Source: Prevotella sp. UBA746
GTDB taxonomy: Bacteria > Bacteroidota > Bacteroidia > Bacteroidales > Bacteroidaceae
Direction of reading: 5' to 3'
DNA: 34,659 nt
Assembly (NCBI GenBank): GCA_002298545.1
Contig: DBKQ01000094.1
Location: 1 to 34,659 of the forward strand
The position numbers were made by a program, and so were the translations under genes. The notes beneath the pieces are model-generated. The model was given only the letters and a program-made list of their open reading frames with translations. It ran no database searches and was not told the DNA's origin. Of this stretch, positions 23,293 to 32,251 are shown piece after piece (the stretch's first letter is position 1; each line of letters starts with the position of its first letter).

Positions 23293-25026
23293 CTATTTCC
23301 CCTTCAACTTCTTCAGCTTTCTTTTTGCCTCCGGGATATCCGGACAAAGCTTCAAGGCTTTTTCGTAATTGGCTATTGCAGCATCTGTCATATGTTCTCG
23401 CTCACATTCCTTACCGAGCATAACATATTCCACGGCAAGTTTCTTTAAAAACTTTTCCTGCTTCTTCTTCTCGTCCTTCAACCGTTTGTTTTCATCTCGC
23501 AAAGTATTTATTACACTTAGTTTCTTACGGATAAAACGCTTGGCAAGGGGTTTCTCTATGTCATAACGACTATGTATCGCCTTGAAGAAACTGACAAGAA
23601 AACTGTCGAAATCGCCTTTGTCGAAACTCTCCACGGCATCGTGATACTCACGGTCGGCTTTTGACTCCGACAATGCCTTGTTTATTATTGTCTGATTGTT
23701 GTAATTGCGAGAGAAGGATACTACTTCCGACTTCACAAAAATATCTCTACGACGGATGGGCTCCTTCAAGCTGATACCTTCGAGAGAGGTACAACGCGAA
23801 AGGGCTACGTATGTCTGTCCTCCGGCAAAGACTCCTCCCGTGAAATCGATATTTACACGACGGAACGTCAAGCCCTGACTCTTGTGCACGGTTATTGCCC
23901 AGGCAAGGCGGATGGGATACTGCACGTAGACTCCTATTTCTTCCTCGTCTATCTTCTTCTCTTGCTCATTGTATGTATAGCGTACATTACTCCATGAGGC
24001 GCGCTCTACTTCAAACTCTTTTCCTTCGTCGGTAACGATATATAATATTCCCTCGTCTTCATCGATTGCCTCGACGATACCGAGGGTGCCGTTTACCCAC
24101 CGCTTGTCGAGGTCGTTTTTTATAAAGATTACCTGTGCTCCTACTTTTATATCGAGCTGTATAGGGGTAGGAAGACTGCTCTCTGGAAATTCACCCTTTA
24201 TCTCTCCCATAAATACGGTTGGCTCTCCAGGCAACTGCTTTAATTTCTGTTCATTGATATGGTCTACGGTATCTCGACGCGTGGAGAGGGTTATGGCAAG
24301 ACCATTGTCGTGCTTGTCTACTTCGGCATCTACCCTATTGTTCAGTTGGATAAGGTCGCTGTCGGCAACGGCATTTGTACGGATGTGATCGAGGATACCG
24401 ATAAACATAGGGTCTGACTGGCGATATACCTTACGGAGTTCGATACTTACAAGTTGGAACTCTCGAAAGACATGGGCGTCAAAGAAATATGCCGAGGGAT
24501 AAAACGGACGCAGGAACTGACGGTCTTCTTCTCTTACCACTGGCTCAAGCTGATACACATCGCCGACAAGCAGGAGTTGCTTTCCACCAAATGGCTCCCG
24601 CATATTCCGGGAATAGATACGCAACACCTTGTCGACAAAATCGATGATGTCGGCTCGTACCATACTTATCTCGTCGATTATTATCAACTCTACCTCGCGC
24701 AATATCTTGCGTTTCTCACTATTATACTTCAACGTTTCCTTGATGTTGCGGTTGGAGAAGCGGGAATCTGTTGGTATGAGCGGATGAAAGGGTATTTTGA
24801 AGAAGCTATGGAGTGTTGACCCTCCGGCGTTTATCGCAGCAATACCCGTCGGAGCAAGCACTATATGCTTTTTCTTCGTATGCTGACAGATATAGCGCAA
24901 GAATGTAGACTTACCCGTCCCCGCCTTTCCCGTAAGGAAAAGCGAACGACGGGTATAGTTTATTATCTGGAGTGCCTTCTGGAACTCCTCGTTTGTCGTA
25001 TCTATTTTATTATCAGAACCTGTCAA
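23293..25026 (-). CDS. Pif1-like superfamily 1 DNA helicase with C-terminal TPR
   Basis: 577 aa. ATP-driven 5'-3' helicase of the Pif1/RecD-like group. Walker A GKAGTGKS lies at 33-40, followed by VLAPTGIAAINAGGSTLHSFF, Walker B IIIDEISMVRAD, LLLVGDVYQLEP, IELRKVYRQSD and VHKSQGLTF with TYVALSRC. A coiled, Lys-rich segment and one TPR-like unit (DAAIANYEKALKLCPD) close the protein, so it may bind a partner. The start is unusual: the only suitable in-frame codon is TTG at 25026, directly against the octamer array, and the next Met is inside Walker B. The true start may have been changed by repeat growth, or translation starts at TTG. Confidence 0.9.
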   Translation of the reverse strand: MTGSDNKIDTTNEEFQKALQIINYTRRSLFLTGKAGTGKSTFLRYICQHTKKKHIVLAPTGIAAINAGGSTLHSFFKIPFHPLIPTDSRFSNRNIKETLKYNSEKRKILREVELIIIDEISMVRADIIDFVDKVLRIYSRNMREPFGGKQLLLVGDVYQLEPVVREEDRQFLRPFYPSAYFFDAHVFREFQLVSIELRKVYRQSDPMFIGILDHIRTNAVADSDLIQLNNRVDAEVDKHDNGLAITLSTRRDTVDHINEQKLKQLPGEPTVFMGEIKGEFPESSLPTPIQLDIKVGAQVIFIKNDLDKRWVNGTLGIVEAIDEDEGILYIVTDEGKEFEVERASWSNVRYTYNEQEKKIDEEEIGVYVQYPIRLAWAITVHKSQGLTFRRVNIDFTGGVFAGGQTYVALSRCTSLEGISLKEPIRRRDIFVKSEVVSFSRNYNNQTIINKALSESKADREYHDAVESFDKGDFDSFLVSFFKAIHSRYDIEKPLAKRFIRKKLSVINTLRDENKRLKDEKKKQEKFLKKLAVEYVMLGKECEREHMTDAAIANYEKALKLCPDIPEAKRKLKKLKGK

Positions 25027-25030
25027 CTCT

Positions 25031-25315
25031 TCAATCTTTCAATTTTTCAATTTTTCAATCTTTCAATTTTTAAAAGTCTTTCAATTTTTCAATCTTTCAA
25101 TCTTTCAATTTTTAAAAGTCTTTCAATCTTTCAATCTTTCAATCTTTAAAAGTCTTTCAATCTTTCAATCTTTAAATTTTTCAATCTTTAAAAGTCTTTC
25201 AATTTTTCAATTTTTCAATCTTTAAAAGTCTTTCAATTTTTCAATCTTTAAATCTTTAAATCTTTAAAAGTCTTTCAATTTTTCAATCTTTCAATTTTTC
25301 AATCTTTAAAAGTCT
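25031..25315. repeat. Octamer array with embedded copies of the PBP gene end
   Basis: CAATCTTT/CAATTTTT octamers are interrupted by AAAAGTCTT, starting at 25072, 25114, 25148, 25190, 25224, 25266 and 25308, with spacings of 42, 34, 42, 34, 42 and 42 (each 8n+2). The last copy is the end of the PBP gene itself: on the minus strand GACTTTTAA encodes Asp-Phe-stop. The array thus seems to have grown from the gene's 3' end. It fills the whole space between the PBP gene and the helicase start. Confidence 0.92.
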
Positions 25316-27840
25316 TCGAGCGACATTTGCTGCGACTTCGGCTTTTGGTGCTTACTCTTACCTTCCGAACTTGCAGCATTGCCATTGTGACTTTCCTCAC
25401 TGGCGCCATTATGACTGGATGTTCCTTCTCCGTTACCCTCATGGATTACATTGCCGTTCTCGTCGAGCATCTGAACATCCTCCATGTCGCCGATAACCTG
25501 CGTACTGTCGATGCGTGCGGTATCGCGACGCGCCGGTGTATAACTTGCACAATTATACATTCCGTATGAGATATCGTCGTCGTGAGGCTTGTCAAACTTG
25601 GCATGATATTTCTTGAATGCCGGGTCTCCCATAACTGACTGTATGAAATATCCACATACCGGCAATGCAGTACGGCTACCCTGTCCTAAGGCTCCCGTTC
25701 GGAAGTGGATACAACGGTATTCTCCTCCTACCCAGGCACCACATACGAGTTTCGGACTGACACACATAAACCATGCATCTGAGTGGTTGTTCGTTGTTCC
25801 TGTCTTTCCACCGAAGTCGGTATCACGCGCCGTGTCGGTATATGCCCAAAGACTTTGTGATGTTCCGCCCGGCTCTCGCATACCGCCAATTAGCAACTGC
25901 TGCATGAAGAACGCACTCTTGTATGGTATTGCCTGCTGCTCTTCCTGAGGAGCGGTATATACTTCTTTGCCGTCTTTGTCAACAATCTTTGTTACGAGCA
26001 TCGGCAAGACATGTTTTCCGTTGTCGGCAACACAGCAATAAGCATTCACCATATCGAGAAGTTTTACGTCTGATGAACCGAGGGCAAGCGACGGTGTATC
26101 ATCGAGCGGATTGGTTATTCCCATCTGATGGGCGGTATTGATGATGTTCTTTATACCCATTTCCTGTCCGAGGCGCACCGCAACGGAGTTTATACTCTTT
26201 GCGAACGCACTCTTCAACGGTATTGAATCGCCGGAAAATCTACCATTGGCATTTGTTGGAGTCCAGATGGTATTCTCGTGCTTTATCTTGTCGTACACCT
26301 CCATACGGATATACTCGTCTCGACGCTTGTCACACGGAGTGAGTCCCTGGTTCATGGCTTCTGTATATACAAAGAGCTTGAAGGTTGAACCCGGCTGACG
26401 GTCGGCTGTTACCTTGTCATATTTCCATGTGTCGAAGTCTATATCACCGACCCATGCTCTGACGGCTCCACTCTGTGGCTCCATGGCGACAAAGGCGCAA
26501 TGCATGAATTTCACCATATAGCGCACTGAATCTGCCATACTCATCTCCTGCTCTATTGTTCCCTTCTCATAATCGAAGAGTTTTACCTTATGTGGTTTGT
26601 TCACATAATAAGCGACGGAATCGGGATTGTTAGGGAAGCGAGCCAAGAGCTGCTGATATCCAGGTTGCTTCTGAAGTATGCCTTCTATAAAGCCTGGTAT
26701 TACATTGCCGTTCTCATCACGCCAAGGGTCTTGTCCGCTCCAATGACTGTTGAAGTTACGCTGCACCTGGCGCATCTGCTTTGTTACGGCAGCCTCGGCA
26801 TATTTCTGCATGCGGGTGTCGATGGTTGTATATATTTTCAAACCACTTGAATAGAGGTCGTAGCCATTGTCCTTACACCAGTCTGAGAGATTTTTTGCCA
26901 CTGCCTCACGGAAGTATTTCGCCTGTCCGTCGTAATTCTCCTCAAGGTTGAAATCCAACTTTATCGGGAGTTGTGTCAATGAGTCGCAGACGCTACGCGA
27001 CAGGTCGCCATGGCTTACCATGTTGTTGAGAACAACATTGCGACGTGTCTTACTGTTCTCCGGATTTGACTTAGGATTGTAATAAGTCGTTGCCTTCAAC
27101 ATTCCGACGAGTACTGCAGCCTCTTCTGTCTTCAGGTCTTTCGGCGTTGTGTTGAAATATGTCTTCGCCGCTGTCTTTATTCCGTATGAGTTGGAACCGA
27201 AGTCTACGGTATTGGCATACATCGTGATTATCTCTTTCTTGGAATAGACGGTCTCGAGCTTCACGGCTATAATCCATTCCTTACTCTTCATGATGAGTAT
27301 CTTCAAGCCCGGAATCTTACCGAGCAAGCCGGTTGAATAGTTTTTCCTGACACGGAACATATTCTTTGCCAACTGCTGTGTTATTGTTGACGCTCCACGT
27401 GCTCCATGATGGGTGGCTGCATCTTTCAAAGCACCGAAGAGTCCTATCGGATCTATTCCCATGTGCTTATAGAAGCGCTCGTCTTCTGTATCTACAAGTG
27501 CCTTGAAGAACGCCGGTGCTACTTCTTCGTATTTTACAGGTGTACGGTTCTCGTTGAAATATTTTCCTATTAGCTTTCCGTCTGCACTGTAAATCTCTGA
27601 TGCCTCGTTGACCTGCGGATCGCATATTCCGGAGAAATAACCCGGCGAACTGCCAAAGAGCCACAGGAAGTTCATGTCTACCATTCCTAAATATATGAAG
27701 AAGGCAACGATTGACGAACAAAAGCCGACGAGACATTTTGTATACCAGGCTTTTCCCTTGTATAATTTCTTATACCATTTCCAAAATTGACGTATTTTGC
27801 TTATAGAGAAAGCAAACAGTCTTTTTAGTTTGTTAAACAT
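25306..27840 (-). CDS. Class A penicillin-binding protein (PBP1a type)
   Basis: 844 aa from ATG 27840; an in-frame TTG 8 codons earlier is less likely. Makes and crosslinks glycan strands in the periplasm, anchored by one membrane segment (about 34-54). The GT51 transglycosylase follows with the catalytic motif EDERFYKHMGID (Glu119), then GASTITQQLAKN. The transpeptidase has SxxK as PGSTFKLF, SxN as KSINS and KTG as GGKTGTTNNHSDAWF. The final ~60 residues are a low-complexity Glu/Gly/Asn/Ser/Lys tail ending MSLEDF, and the last codons are the seed of the downstream octamer array. No gene shares its operon for certain. Confidence 0.95.
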   Translation of the reverse strand: MFNKLKRLFAFSISKIRQFWKWYKKLYKGKAWYTKCLVGFCSSIVAFFIYLGMVDMNFLWLFGSSPGYFSGICDPQVNEASEIYSADGKLIGKYFNENRTPVKYEEVAPAFFKALVDTEDERFYKHMGIDPIGLFGALKDAATHHGARGASTITQQLAKNMFRVRKNYSTGLLGKIPGLKILIMKSKEWIIAVKLETVYSKKEIITMYANTVDFGSNSYGIKTAAKTYFNTTPKDLKTEEAAVLVGMLKATTYYNPKSNPENSKTRRNVVLNNMVSHGDLSRSVCDSLTQLPIKLDFNLEENYDGQAKYFREAVAKNLSDWCKDNGYDLYSSGLKIYTTIDTRMQKYAEAAVTKQMRQVQRNFNSHWSGQDPWRDENGNVIPGFIEGILQKQPGYQQLLARFPNNPDSVAYYVNKPHKVKLFDYEKGTIEQEMSMADSVRYMVKFMHCAFVAMEPQSGAVRAWVGDIDFDTWKYDKVTADRQPGSTFKLFVYTEAMNQGLTPCDKRRDEYIRMEVYDKIKHENTIWTPTNANGRFSGDSIPLKSAFAKSINSVAVRLGQEMGIKNIINTAHQMGITNPLDDTPSLALGSSDVKLLDMVNAYCCVADNGKHVLPMLVTKIVDKDGKEVYTAPQEEQQAIPYKSAFFMQQLLIGGMREPGGTSQSLWAYTDTARDTDFGGKTGTTNNHSDAWFMCVSPKLVCGAWVGGEYRCIHFRTGALGQGSRTALPVCGYFIQSVMGDPAFKKYHAKFDKPHDDDISYGMYNCASYTPARRDTARIDSTQVIGDMEDVQMLDENGNVIHEGNGEGTSSHNGASEESHNGNAASSEGKSKHQKPKSQQMSLEDF

Positions 27841-27902
27841 ACTGAGTCTTTTTATTATTAACAATTGATGCCGTAACTTTCGGAAAGCTTTAAGGCATGC
27901 TG

Positions 27903-27918
27903 CAAAAATACAAAAATA
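27903..27918 (-). promoter_or_regulatory. Possible -7 boxes for the PBP gene
   Basis: Two adjacent minus-strand TATTTTTG boxes (27903-27910 and 27911-27918) lie 63-78 bp before the PBP start, right after the miaA stop codon. The -33 match is poor. Confidence 0.4.
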
Positions 27919-27920
27919 CT

Positions 27921-28829
27921 TTATAAGTTTTTATATGTGTCTATGTATTTTATGATTTCTTCAATATTATCGGGGTGAAACCAGTGTATTTCCGGGTCAC
28001 GACGGAACCATGTCAGTTGTTTCCGACAGTATTTCCGGGAGTCACACTGTATTCGTACTATCGCTTCTTCAAGTGTACAATTGCCGTCGAAATACTCAAA
28101 CAGCTCTTTGTAGCCTACGGTATTCAGGGCATTTATTCCTTTCTTGGGATATACTCTTCTGGCTTCGTCTACAAGTCCGTCTGCCACCATCTGTTCTACT
28201 CTTTTGTTTATCCTGTCGTACAACTCTTGGCGGTCACGGTTTAATCCTATCTTCAAAATATTGAACGGACGCTGCTTCCGTTCGTTTTTGCGGAATGAGG
28301 TGTATGTCTTGCCTGTCATTATACATATCTCTAAAGCATGGACTATGCGCTTGGGGTTTTTACGGTCTACTATGGCATAGTACTCGGGGTCTCGCTGCTC
28401 AAGTTCATGACACAGTGCTTCCAGTCCTTCTTCTTCATACCTCTTCTTCATCATCTGGCGTGTGGCATCATCGATGGTGGGTATGTCGTCTATGCCATTG
28501 CATACTGAATCGATGTACATCATGCTTCCGCCTGTCATAAGTGCTATGTTTTTCCCTTCTGAAAAATATTTATCAAGGAAAGACATCACGTCTTCTTCGT
28601 ATTTCGAAGCACTGTAATAGTCGTCTAAGCTCAGATTTCCCACGAAATAATGCTTTACCCGGGATAGCTGCTCTTCGGTCGGAGCTGCCGTACCGACGGG
28701 TATTTCCCGAAACACTTGTCTGGAATCCGCATTTATTATCGGAACTCCAAGGTGTTCGGCAACACTCAAGCATAATTCTGTCTTTCCAACTCCCGTTGGA
28801 CCGAGTATTACTACCAACGTATTTTCCAT
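27921..28829 (-). CDS. miaA: tRNA dimethylallyltransferase
   Basis: 302 aa from ATG 28829 (MENTLVVILGPTGVGKT); in-frame ATG 28835 and TTG 28853 are less likely. Adds a dimethylallyl group to A37 of tRNAs that read UNN codons. The P-loop GPTGVGKTELCL is near the N terminus. NADSRQVFREIPVGTAAPT carries the substrate-binding Asp/Ser region, followed by MTGGSMMYIDSVCNGIDDIP, NPKRIVHALEI and VGYKELFEYFDG. The end, QCDSRKYCRKQLTWFRRDPEI before WFHPD, is typical. It follows lpxA on the same strand, but a terminator lies between them. Confidence 0.96.
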   Translation of the reverse strand: MENTLVVILGPTGVGKTELCLSVAEHLGVPIINADSRQVFREIPVGTAAPTEEQLSRVKHYFVGNLSLDDYYSASKYEEDVMSFLDKYFSEGKNIALMTGGSMMYIDSVCNGIDDIPTIDDATRQMMKKRYEEEGLEALCHELEQRDPEYYAIVDRKNPKRIVHALEICIMTGKTYTSFRKNERKQRPFNILKIGLNRDRQELYDRINKRVEQMVADGLVDEARRVYPKKGINALNTVGYKELFEYFDGNCTLEEAIVRIQCDSRKYCRKQLTWFRRDPEIHWFHPDNIEEIIKYIDTYKNL

Positions 28830-28859
28830 ATACATTATTATATATAATGACAATAAAAA

Positions 28860-28900
28860 AGCTTGGAGCTGTCTACACTATATGCATAACGCTCCAAGCT
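28860..28900 (-). terminator. Terminator after lpxA
   Basis: AGCTTGGAGC (28860-28869) pairs perfectly with GCTCCAAGCT (28891-28900). On the minus strand the stem is followed by TTTTTTATTG. It lies between lpxA and miaA. Confidence 0.85.
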
Positions 28901-28932
28901 ATATCCGTTTTGCAAGATATGGCATGGTATTG

Positions 28933-29703
28933 TTATCTTACAATGCCACGCTTTGATGAACTTACAAAATCTATAATATAATTTATCTCGTCACATTCCG
29001 GAAGATTCTTGCGAATCTCTTCTATTCCTTCCGCCATCAGACCTTTTGAATACAGAAGGCGATATGCCTCATGTATCATCTGTATCTTGTCATTGCTGAA
29101 TCCACGGCGACGCAGACCTATCAAGTTGATACCGCAATATTTTGTCGGGTCTTTTCCTGCTATGATATATGGTGGGATGTCCTGACTGAAACGGCAACCG
29201 CCCTGTATCATTACATATCCGCCAATATGACAGAACTGATGGCATAATACGGTGCTGCTGACAATTGCATTGTCGTCGATTACTACCTCTCCGGCAAATT
29301 TCGTGGCATTGCCGATTATACATCCGCTGCCCAACACACAGTCGTGGGCAACATGCACACACTCCATAAGCAGGTTGTTGCTGCCTACTCGTGTCGTTCC
29401 TTTTGATGCCGTACCGCGGGAAAGGGTTACATTCTCACGTATACTGTTGTTGTCTCCAACAATACAAGTTGTCTCTTCACCTTTATATTTCAGATCCTGA
29501 GGCTTTGTACTGATACTTGCACCCGGAAAGAATTCATTTCCATTGCCGATACGCGCTCCGGTATGGATTGTTACGCTGTTCTGCAAAATGTTGTTATCAC
29601 CAAGCTCTGTATTTTTGTCGATATAGCAAAAAGGACCTATGACGTTGTTGTCGCCCAACTTTGCTTCAGGATGAACAAAAGCTAACGGACTTATCTGATT
29701 CAT
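28933..29703 (-). CDS. lpxA: UDP-N-acetylglucosamine acyltransferase
   Basis: 256 aa. First step of lipid A synthesis: transfers a 3-hydroxyacyl chain from ACP to UDP-GlcNAc in the cytosol. The left-handed beta-helix hexapeptides are clear from residue 9 onward. HVAHDCVLGSGCIIGN carries His117 and His120, the second matching catalytic His125 of E. coli. The C-terminal helical part begins at GLRRRGFSNDKIQMIHEAYR. It is the last gene of the lpxD-lpxC/fabZ-lpxA operon, 18 bp after the fusion gene, and a strong terminator follows. Confidence 0.97.
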   Translation of the reverse strand: MNQISPLAFVHPEAKLGDNNVIGPFCYIDKNTELGDNNILQNSVTIHTGARIGNGNEFFPGASISTKPQDLKYKGEETTCIVGDNNSIRENVTLSRGTASKGTTRVGSNNLLMECVHVAHDCVLGSGCIIGNATKFAGEVVIDDNAIVSSTVLCHQFCHIGGYVMIQGGCRFSQDIPPYIIAGKDPTKYCGINLIGLRRRGFSNDKIQMIHEAYRLLYSKGLMAEGIEEIRKNLPECDEINYIIDFVSSSKRGIVR

Positions 29704-29721
29704 ATCTTTATCTTTTCAAAA

Positions 29722-31107
29722 TTACTTGTTCTTCACAATCTGGGCGGTAAACGTAGCTTCTGATACGACCTTGTCGCCTACGAATACATATCCTTTCATG
29801 GATGAAATACCGTGTCTTACCGGAGCCAGCAAATCTACCTTGAATATCAGGGTATCACCCGGAACTACCTTCTGACGGAACTTCACGTCGTCGATTTTCA
29901 TGAAATAGGTTGACCACGACTTTGGATTCTCTACGGTATTGAGCACGAGCAGTCCTCCACACTGTGCCATTGCCTCTATCTGCAATACTCCAGGCATTAC
30001 TGGCTCTTCCGGGAAGTGTCCCTGGAAGAATGGCTCATTGCTTGTTACATTCTTTATACCTACAATGCTGTTGGCTCCCAAAGAGACTACTTTGTCTACA
30101 AGCTGCATTGGATAGCGGTGTGGCAGCAACTCACGGATACGGTTGACGTTCATTACTGGCGGCTCGTTGCAGTCGTATATCGGTGCCTGTATCTCATGCT
30201 TCCTTATCTCGCGACGTATCTGACGGGCAAACTTGTTGTTTATCGTGTGGCCCGGACGGGTTGCTATGATACGTCCCTTGATTGGTCTGCCGATGAGTGC
30301 CATATCTCCGATGATATCCAAGAGCTTATGACGGGTACACTCGTTTTCCCATACTAACGGCTTGTGCTGAATGTATCCGAGCTTTGTGGCATCCAGACGC
30401 GGAACCTTCAGGAAATCTGCCAACTGGTCAAGTCGCTCCTGTGTTGTCTGCTTCTCGTATATTACAATGGCGTTGTCCATATCACCGCCTTTTATCAAGT
30501 TGGCTTTTAGCAGCGGCTCGATATCGCGGACAAAAACGAATGTTCTTGCCTGGGCTATCTCACTGGCGTAATTGTCCATCTTGTCAAGGGTGGCAAACTG
30601 ACTATTTATGAATTTTGACTCAAATGAGCACATTGCCGTGATACTGAATTCTTCATCTGGAAGAATCGTAATGCACGAACCGGTTTCATCGTCTTTTACC
30701 TCTATCTTGTGGCGTATGATGTAATAGTCTTTCGGAGCATTCTGCTCTTCTACTCCTATCTCGTTTATCTTCTCGACGTACATTGCTGCAGAACCGTCAA
30801 GAATAGGAAACTCCGGACCGTTTACCTGAATAAGGCAGTTGTCGATTCCCATTGCATAAAGTGCCGACATTCCGTGTTCTACTGTAGACACACGAACATC
30901 GCCTTTTCCCAACACTGTACCGCGCTGGGTATCTATCACATTCTCTGCAATGGCTTCTATTACCGGCTGTCCCTCCAAATCTATACGCTGTATCTTGTAT
31001 CCACTGTTTTCAGGAGCAGGATTAAACGTCACGGTGAGACTGAGTCCCGTGTGAAGTCCCTTGCCACATAGAGCAAAGCTACCTTTTAGTGTTTTTTGTT
31101 TTGCCAT
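29722..31107 (-). CDS. lpxC-fabZ: Bifunctional LpxC deacetylase / FabZ 3-hydroxyacyl-ACP dehydratase
   Basis: 461 aa. The N-terminal ~300 residues are LpxC, the zinc deacetylase that commits the cell to lipid A: STVEHGMSALYAMG holds metal ligand His78, and TRHKLLDIIGDMALIG holds the second His/Asp pair. The C-terminal ~150 residues are FabZ, a fatty acid synthesis dehydratase: LLPHRYPMQLVDKV, then the active-site GHFPEEPVMPGVLQIEAMAQ. This fusion is characteristic of Bacteroidetes and some related phyla and couples the two competing uses of 3-hydroxyacyl-ACP. The start at 31107 is 12 bp after lpxD. Confidence 0.97.
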   Translation of the reverse strand: MAKQKTLKGSFALCGKGLHTGLSLTVTFNPAPENSGYKIQRIDLEGQPVIEAIAENVIDTQRGTVLGKGDVRVSTVEHGMSALYAMGIDNCLIQVNGPEFPILDGSAAMYVEKINEIGVEEQNAPKDYYIIRHKIEVKDDETGSCITILPDEEFSITAMCSFESKFINSQFATLDKMDNYASEIAQARTFVFVRDIEPLLKANLIKGGDMDNAIVIYEKQTTQERLDQLADFLKVPRLDATKLGYIQHKPLVWENECTRHKLLDIIGDMALIGRPIKGRIIATRPGHTINNKFARQIRREIRKHEIQAPIYDCNEPPVMNVNRIRELLPHRYPMQLVDKVVSLGANSIVGIKNVTSNEPFFQGHFPEEPVMPGVLQIEAMAQCGGLLVLNTVENPKSWSTYFMKIDDVKFRQKVVPGDTLIFKVDLLAPVRHGISSMKGYVFVGDKVVSEATFTAQIVKNK

Positions 31108-31119
31108 ATATCTATTTCT

Positions 31120-32163
31120 TTATTTTTCACTCAATTTTTCTTCAAGTGCCTTTACCTGCTTCTGCAGCTCATTCAACTGTGCATACATATCCGGCAATCT
31201 GCGGAACACTGCCTGAGACTTGAAATATTTCTTTGGTTCCATAGGCGGTGTACCGATAAGGGTCTGGTCGCTCTTGATGTTTCCTGGCACTCCAGACTGT
31301 GCACCCAAGAATACCTTGTCGCCGATTTTGATATGTCCGGCAAGTCCTACCTGTCCGCCGAACATACACCATGCCCCGACTTTTGTACTTCCTGCAATTC
31401 CTACCTGAGCCGACATTACGGTATTCTCACCGATATCGGTATTGTGGGCTATCTGCACGAGATTGTCGAGCTTGACACCTTTCCTCAGATATGTGCTTCC
31501 CATAGTTGAACGGTCTACACAGGTATTTGCACCGATTTCTACGTTGTCTTCTATTGTTACGATTCCTATCTGTGGTATCTTGTCATAACCTTCGGCATTC
31601 GGTGCGAAACCGAAACCGTCGGCACCTATCACGGAACCGGCATGGATGGTTACGTTGTTTCCTATCTTACAACCGTAGTATATTGTTACATTCGGATAGA
31701 AGAGGCATCCGCTGCCTACTTTCACTCCGTCGCCGATTGTTACATGAGGATATATCTGACAGTTGTCGCCAACAACGGCATTTTCACCGATGCAGGCGAA
31801 AGGAGCGATGTAACAGTTGTCGCCGACTTTTGCCGTTGCTGCAATACTTGCAAGCGGACTGATACCTGTCTTCTTCGGTTTCATCGATTCATACAATTGT
31901 AGCAACTGGGCTACTGACTCGTATGCATTTTTCACTCTTATCAGTGTTGCCTTTACAGGATGCTCCAGAACAACATCCTCGTTTACAAGTACGACACTCG
32001 ACTCGGTATCATACAGATAGTGGGTATATTTAGGATTGGAAAGGAAAGAAATGGCTCCTTTCTTACCTTCTTCAATCTTTGCAAATGTATTTATTGCGGT
32101 GTTCTCATCACCTTCAATACGACCTTTTACAAATTCAGCAATTTGTTTTGCGGTAAATTCCAT
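31120..32163 (-). CDS. lpxD: UDP-3-O-acylglucosamine N-acyltransferase
   Basis: 347 aa. Third step of lipid A synthesis: N-acylation of UDP-3-O-acylglucosamine. The N-terminal uridine-binding domain (FTAKQIAEFVKGRIEG, AISFLSNPKYTHYLYD) precedes a long hexapeptide beta-helix with HAGSVIGADGFGFAP and LDNLVQIAHNTDIGENT, the latter with the expected catalytic His. A C-terminal coiled helix (QLNELQKQVKALEEKL) supports the trimer. It heads the lpxD-lpxC/fabZ-lpxA operon, so genes for steps 3, 2 and 1 occur in that order. Confidence 0.97.
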   Translation of the reverse strand: MEFTAKQIAEFVKGRIEGDENTAINTFAKIEEGKKGAISFLSNPKYTHYLYDTESSVVLVNEDVVLEHPVKATLIRVKNAYESVAQLLQLYESMKPKKTGISPLASIAATAKVGDNCYIAPFACIGENAVVGDNCQIYPHVTIGDGVKVGSGCLFYPNVTIYYGCKIGNNVTIHAGSVIGADGFGFAPNAEGYDKIPQIGIVTIEDNVEIGANTCVDRSTMGSTYLRKGVKLDNLVQIAHNTDIGENTVMSAQVGIAGSTKVGAWCMFGGQVGLAGHIKIGDKVFLGAQSGVPGNIKSDQTLIGTPPMEPKKYFKSQAVFRRLPDMYAQLNELQKQVKALEEKLSEK

Positions 32164-32189
32164 TTTTATTTTATTTTTCGATTATTTTG

Positions 32190-32197
32190 CAAATATA
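32190..32197 (-). promoter_or_regulatory. -7 box of the lpxD operon promoter
   Basis: Reads TATATTTG on the minus strand, a full match to TAnnTTTG, 27 bp before the lpxD start. A clear -33 element is not seen. Confidence 0.5.
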
Positions 32198-32251
32198 ATA
32201 ATTATTATTTATAAATGCGGAATCAAAAGACAATATTTGTTATTTTCTACC

